The notes beneath the pieces were generated by a model. The model had not been told where the DNA came from. It was given only the letters and a program-made list of their open reading frames with translations, and did no database searches. From Novosphingobium sp. ST904 (GTDB taxonomy: Bacteria > Pseudomonadota > Alphaproteobacteria > Sphingomonadales > Sphingomonadaceae), in contig NZ_LGJH01000156.1 in the NCBI RefSeq assembly GCF_001298105.1, positions 1 to 64,000 on the forward strand: 64,000 nucleotides of DNA. The letters are read 5' to 3'. Position 1 is the stretch's first letter. Each line of letters opens with the position of its first letter. Positions 60,297-64,000 of the stretch are shown here, piece after piece. Both the position numbers and the translations under genes were made by a program.

Positions 60297-61364
60297 TCAG
60301 CCACACTGTCCGCGGTGCAGCAGCTTGTGGTCCGCCAGCACCAGCGCCATCATCGCCTCGACCACGGGAACCCCGCGAATGCCGACGCAGGGGTCGTGAC
60401 GCCCCTTGGTGAACAGCTCGGTCGCTTCGCCTTCGCGGTTGATAGTAGGCTGCGGCGTCAGGATCGAGCTGGTCGGCTTGAAGGCCACGCGCACCAGCAC
60501 CGGCTGGCCGGTGGAAATCCCGCCGGCAATGCCGCCCGCGTGATTGGCGCTGAATTCGGGGCCATTCGCGCCGGGGTGCATCGGGTCGGCGTTCTGCTCG
60601 CCGGTGAGGCGCGCGGCGGCGAAACCGTCACCGATCTCCACGCCCTTTACCGCGTTGATGCCCATCATGGCGGCGGCAAGGTCTGCATCGAGCTTGCCGT
60701 AGAGCGGCGCGCCCCAGCCGGCGGGAACGCCGGTGGCGACACATTCCACCACCGCGCCCACCGAGGAACCGGCAAGGCGCGCATCGTCGACGATCTTCTC
60801 CCAGCGCTTCGCAGCCTCCGCGTCGGGGCAGAAGAACGGGTTGTTGCCGATCTCGGCCGCGTCGAAGTTCGCCATGTCGATGGCATCGCCGCCGATCTCG
60901 GAGACATAGGCAAGGATCGTCGCTTCCGGGATAACCAGCCGTGCCACGCCGCCCGCCGCCACGCGGCTGGCGGTTTCGCGCGCGGAGCTGCGGCCGCCGC
61001 CGCGATAATCGCGGAAACCGTACTTGGCGTCATAGGCGTAGTCGGCATGGCCGGGGCGATAGGCCTTGGCGACCTCGGAATAGTCCTTCGAGCGCTGGTC
61101 CACGTTCTCGATCATCAGCGAGATCGGAGTGCCGGTGGTCTTGCCTTCGAACACGCCGGAAAGGATGCGGACCTGGTCCGGCTCCTGTCGCTGCGTGGTG
61201 AATTTCGACTGGCCGGGGCGCCGCGCGTCGAGGAAGGGCTGGATCACGCTCTCGTCGATGGCGAGGCCCGGCGGGCACCCGTCGACGACGGCGCCGATGG
61301 CCGGCCCATGGCTTTCGCCCCAGGTGGTGAAACGCAGCAGGCGTCCGAAGGTGTTCACGCTCAT
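60297..61364 (-). CDS. aroC: Chorismate synthase
   Basis: 355 residues. Signatures GESHGPAIGAVVDGCP, RPGHADY, GRSSARETASRVA and the late GRHDPC. It makes chorismate from EPSP with reduced FMN. ATG 61364. It converges with the sulfatase-like gene, 18 bp apart. Confidence 0.97.
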   Translation of the reverse strand: MSVNTFGRLLRFTTWGESHGPAIGAVVDGCPPGLAIDESVIQPFLDARRPGQSKFTTQRQEPDQVRILSGVFEGKTTGTPISLMIENVDQRSKDYSEVAKAYRPGHADYAYDAKYGFRDYRGGGRSSARETASRVAAGGVARLVIPEATILAYVSEIGGDAIDMANFDAAEIGNNPFFCPDAEAAKRWEKIVDDARLAGSSVGAVVECVATGVPAGWGAPLYGKLDADLAAAMMGINAVKGVEIGDGFAAARLTGEQNADPMHPGANGPEFSANHAGGIAGGISTGQPVLVRVAFKPTSSILTPQPTINREGEATELFTKGRHDPCVGIRGVPVVEAMMALVLADHKLLHRGQCG

Positions 61365-61545
61365 CCGGGCGCTTTGTCGCGCAAGCATCGGTTTGTCCAG
61401 CCTCGCGCGCGCGACAGAAGCATGCGCGCGGATCGTCCCGTTATGGGTGCATGACCGGAATTTCAGCGGAAGCGGTTGTTCCTGCGCTTGTCCGGCGCGA
61501 ACGGTCGGCGCTAGGAGCGGTCAAAATTGAACAACAGGGTCTGCC

Positions 61546-61851
61546 ATGTTTCTTGTCGTTTTCCGTAACCGCAAACGCACCGACATCGACGCGGAGGCCT
61601 ATGTGGCCGACGCCGACCATATGGAAGTGCTTGCACGGCAGCAGCCGGGCTTCATCTCCTTCAAGAGCTACGTGAGCGACGACGGCGAAGTTATCGCCAT
61701 GTCCGAATGGGATGACGAACCTTCCGCGCGCGGCTGGGCCCGCCATGCCGAACATATCGTCGTGCAAAAGCGCGGGCGGGAAGGCTACTACGAGAGCTAC
61801 ACCCTGTTCACCTGCGATTCGCCGCGGGTATCCCACTTCCGAAGGACGTGA
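61546..61851 (+). CDS. Antibiotic biosynthesis monooxygenase (ABM) domain protein
   Basis: 101 residues, ferredoxin-like alpha/beta fold (MFLVVFRNRKR, PGFISFKSYVSDDGEVIAMSEW). It may be a cofactor-free oxygenase or a small-molecule binding protein. It is followed 4 bases later by the ArsC-family gene. Confidence 0.88.
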   Translation: MFLVVFRNRKRTDIDAEAYVADADHMEVLARQQPGFISFKSYVSDDGEVIAMSEWDDEPSARGWARHAEHIVVQKRGREGYYESYTLFTCDSPRVSHFRRT

Positions 61852-61855
61852 CGAC

Positions 61856-62203
61856 GTGAGCCTCGAATTCTACGGCATCCCCAACTGCGACACCGTCAAG
61901 AAAGCGCGGAAGTGGCTTGAGGCACGAGGCGCAGACTACACCTTCCATGACTACAAGAAGGAAGGCGCGGATGCGGCCCTGCTTCAGAAGTGGGTTGCTC
62001 AGGTCGGTTGGGAAAAGCTGCTGAATCGGGCCGGGACTACTTTCCGGAAGCTGCCTGATGCCGACAAGGCCGATATCGATGCGGCCAGGGCGGTTGCGAT
62101 CATGGTCGCCAATCCCAGCTGCATCAAGCGGCCGGTGGTCGAGCTTTCCGGCGGGTTGCTGGTCGGCTTCAAGGAAACCGAATGGGAAGCGGCGCTCGGC
62201 TGA
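61856..62203 (+). CDS. ArsC/Spx-family protein
   Basis: 115 residues, thioredoxin-like ArsC fold with IPNCDTVKKARKWLEARG near the N-terminus and CIKRPVVE near the end. The Cys position fits the Spx/YffB subgroup rather than arsenate reductase proper; the exact role is unknown. GTG 61856 is the likely start. Confidence 0.9.
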   Translation: MSLEFYGIPNCDTVKKARKWLEARGADYTFHDYKKEGADAALLQKWVAQVGWEKLLNRAGTTFRKLPDADKADIDAARAVAIMVANPSCIKRPVVELSGGLLVGFKETEWEAALG

Positions 62204-62250
62204 CGGCGCCGGCGCTCATGACCATCAGGCAGAACGGCTGAAGCATCGCG

Positions 62251-62817
62251 ATGAATCCGATCGAATGGGCGGCGGCGGCACTGGGCCTTGCCAATATCGC
62301 GCTCCTCGTGCGGCGCAGCGTGTGGAATTACCCGTTCGGCATGGCCATGGTCGCGCTCTACTTCCTGGTGTTCTGGGATGCGAAACTTTACGGCGAGGCA
62401 GGGCTTCAGGTCTTCTTCTTCGCGGCGCAGATCTGGGGCTGGGTGCTGTGGGTGCGCGCGGGCGGCGGTGAAAGCCGGGTGCCGGTGCGCCGACTGGGGA
62501 ATTTCGCGCGGCTGCTCTGGGTGATGGGAACGGCTGCACTCGCGCTCAACCTCGGCTGGGTGATGCACAAGTTCACCGACGCCTCGCTGCCTTATGCAGA
62601 TTCCGCCATTGCCGGAGCCAGCATCGCCGCGCAGATCCTGCTCGGTTTCCGCCGTATCGAGAACTGGGTGCTGTGGATCGCGATCGACGTGGCTTCGATC
62701 GGGGTCTACCTCTACAAGGAATTGTGGCCGACAGCCGCGCTCTACGTGGTGTTGCTGGCGATGTCGGTGCTGGGCCTGCGCGAATGGATCGCGGCGGAGA
62801 AAGCCGAAGCCGCATGA
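62251..62817 (+). CDS. pnuC: Nicotinamide riboside transporter PnuC
   Basis: 188 residues, about seven membrane helices. Family signatures RRSVWNYPFGMAMVALYF and RIENWVLWIAIDVASIGVYLYK. It allows facilitated uptake of nicotinamide riboside. Its stop overlaps the kinase start (ATGA). Confidence 0.95.
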   Translation: MNPIEWAAAALGLANIALLVRRSVWNYPFGMAMVALYFLVFWDAKLYGEAGLQVFFFAAQIWGWVLWVRAGGGESRVPVRRLGNFARLLWVMGTAALALNLGWVMHKFTDASLPYADSAIAGASIAAQILLGFRRIENWVLWIAIDVASIGVYLYKELWPTAALYVVLLAMSVLGLREWIAAEKAEAA

Positions 62818-63329
62818 TCACCGTTTGCCTCCACGGCGCGGAAAGCACCGGCAAGTCGGTGCTGGCCGAGCGGCTGGGCTATCCCTGGGTGCCGGAATAC
62901 GGCCGCACGTATTGCGAGGAAAACGGCACGGACCTGACGATGGCGGACCTTCTCGCCATTGCCGAGGGACAGGCCGAGGCAAACCGAAAGGCCATGGCGT
63001 CCCGCCCTCCTGTGCTCCTGTTCGACACCGATCAGCTCATGACCGCCGCATGGGCGCAGATGTTGTTCGGGGAAGCGCCGGATGTGCTTTTTCGCTATCC
63101 CAAGGCGGACCATTACCTGCTGTTCGCGCCGGACGTTCCGTGGCAGGACGATGGCACGCGGTTCTTCGGCCCGGACGAGAGGCGCGCGCATTTTGCCGCC
63201 CTGGCGGAGGAGATGCTGGTGCGGGCCGGGGTGCCGTTCTCGCGGATCGGCGGTTCGTGGCAGGAGCGCGAGGCGCAGGCCCGGGCGGTTATCGAGGGCA
63301 TAGGAAAGCCTGACGCGCGCCCTTGGTAG
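62814..63329 (+). CDS. NadR-like nicotinamide-nucleotide kinase/ATPase
   Basis: 171 residues, P-loop kinase of the NadR C-terminal type: Walker A GAESTGKSVLAERL, PEYGRTYCEENG, LLFDTDQLMTAAW. It likely phosphorylates nicotinamide riboside, trapping what PnuC imports. There is no DNA-binding or NMN adenylyltransferase domain, so it is a stand-alone kinase. It overlaps pnuC by 4 bases. Confidence 0.9.
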   Translation: MITVCLHGAESTGKSVLAERLGYPWVPEYGRTYCEENGTDLTMADLLAIAEGQAEANRKAMASRPPVLLFDTDQLMTAAWAQMLFGEAPDVLFRYPKADHYLLFAPDVPWQDDGTRFFGPDERRAHFAALAEEMLVRAGVPFSRIGGSWQEREAQARAVIEGIGKPDARPW

Positions 63330-63338
63330 CAACAGGGT

Positions 63339-63358
63339 GCAGGGGCGATGGCCCCTGC
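63339..63358. terminator. Hairpin between convergent genes
   Basis: Perfect 8-bp GCAGGGGC/GCCCCTGC stem, loop GATG, between the kinase and ubiG ends. Confidence 0.55.
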
Positions 63359-63366
63359 CTGATTCC

Positions 63367-64000
63367 TTATTTCTTCCGCGCCGTGGCAATGAAATTCAGC
63401 GACAGATCGTCCGACAGGTGCAGCCCCGCCGTCGGCGACCAGGCGATGCCTCTCGGCTCGCCGAGCACCAGCCCGGCGCCATCCGCAAGATCGCGCAATT
63501 CGTCGGGCGTGGCGAATTCCTTCCAGTCGTGCGTACCGCGCGGGACTTTGCCCAGCCGTTCGGCCGCCTCGACCAGCAGCAGGCGCGAGGCCGGGGTGCG
63601 GTTGGGGCAGGAAAGGAACATCAGCCCGTCGTCCGCCAGCGCATCGGCGAGCTGGCCGATGAACAGTGCCTTGTCGGTAACGTGCTCGATCACTTCCAGC
63701 GAGCAGACGAGGTCGAAGCCGGAGAGGCCGAGCGCGCCCAGTTCACCGTGGCGATAATCGATGGGAAGCCCCATCGCCGCGGCGTGGGCGCTGGCCGCCG
63801 CGATGTTTTCGGCGGCCGCATCCACACCCGTCACCGCCGCGCCCAGACGGGCAAGGGGTTCGCACAGCAGGCCCGCGCCGCAGCCCGCGTCGAGCGCGCG
63901 TTTGCCCGAAAGCGGGCGCAGCATGCGCGAGTCGGTGGAGAAGTGCCGGTCGATCTCGGCGCGGATAAAGCCAAGGCGCACCGGGTTCAGCTTGTGCAGC
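63367..64000 (-). CDS. ubiG: Ubiquinone biosynthesis O-methyltransferase UbiG, 5' end cut by the window
   Basis: At least 211 residues visible. SAM site LDAGCGAGLLCEPLARLGA, SLEVIEHVTDKALF, and the upstream piece LHKLNPVRLGFI, typical of UbiG. The start lies beyond 64000. It performs both O-methylations in ubiquinone synthesis. Confidence 0.92.
   Translation of the reverse strand, partial: LHKLNPVRLGFIRAEIDRHFSTDSRMLRPLSGKRALDAGCGAGLLCEPLARLGAAVTGVDAAAENIAAASAHAAAMGLPIDYRHGELGALGLSGFDLVCSLEVIEHVTDKALFIGQLADALADDGLMFLSCPNRTPASRLLLVEAAERLGKVPRGTHDWKEFATPDELRDLADGAGLVLGEPRGIAWSPTAGLHLSDDLSLNFIATARKK

Noticed and set aside
1..64000. tRNA genes, rRNA genes, CRISPR arrays and complete insertion sequences
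   Set aside because: No T-arm GGTTCGA-type blocks with a matching acceptor fold, no regular spacer repeats and no transposase frames were recognised.

Overview
The window looks like chromosomal DNA of a GC-rich alphaproteobacterium of the order Sphingomonadales (Novosphingobium/Sphingobium-like). The evidence is the gene order around dnaA (rpsT, mutM, ubiE, ubiB, coaBC, dut), the rpmH-rnpA-yidD-yidC-engB block, a large TonB-dependent receptor, a Tim44-like protein followed by mltA and smr, and a cluster of GANTC (CcrM-type) sites next to dnaA. This is inferred from gene content; no species can be named.

Layout. (1) 1 to about 4.9 kb is an accessory island: a small protein, a two-gene operon of an AbiEi-like/Fic fusion and a protein with a PD-(D/E)XK-like pattern, a hypothetical gene, and a tyrosine recombinase with paired repeats just upstream of its start. 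(2) 5.0-17.5 kb is a catabolic locus: a TonB-dependent receptor, aldehyde dehydrogenase, a TPP-dependent enzyme and a CaiB/BaiF CoA-transferase on the minus strand, then divergent acyl-CoA dehydrogenase, CitE-like lyase, acetyl-CoA hydrolase/transferase and enoyl-CoA hydratase. Together they suggest CoA activation, oxidation and C-C cleavage of an organic acid of unknown identity. (3) 17.7-36.7 kb is mostly core: yifB, an acyltransferase, rpmH-rnpA-yidD-yidC-engB, a NUDIX-DUF47 protein with a PiT phosphate transporter, dapE, a dicarboxylate symporter, nth-dapB, a sirtuin, a ThiF/MoeB protein and a GGDEF protein. (4) 36.9-47.3 kb is the dnaA region: dnaA, a GANTC-rich spacer, rpsT, mutM, a DMT exporter, ubiE-ubiB, a membrane protein, coaBC-dut and two small membrane proteins. 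(5) 47.4-64 kb holds envelope, export, redox and cofactor genes: trpS, murJ, secB, a Tim44-like protein, mltA, smr, ahpF-ahpC, a sulfatase-fold membrane protein, aroC, pnuC with a NadR-like kinase, and ubiG cut by the right edge.

Sequence quality matters here. Eight otherwise normal genes, including essential rpmH, are broken by ten single-base frameshifts. Every one has the sign of a missing base, and most fall in short G or C runs. These look like sequencing errors. I label such genes as pseudogene but give their inferred intact products.

No tRNA, rRNA, CRISPR array or complete insertion sequence was seen. The most interesting points are the Fic/nuclease-like operon with its island, the TPP enzyme and CoA-transferase with altered active-site signatures, the GANTC cluster beside dnaA, the 25-bp RNA stem between rpmH and rnpA, and two short membrane-protein genes downstream of dut.
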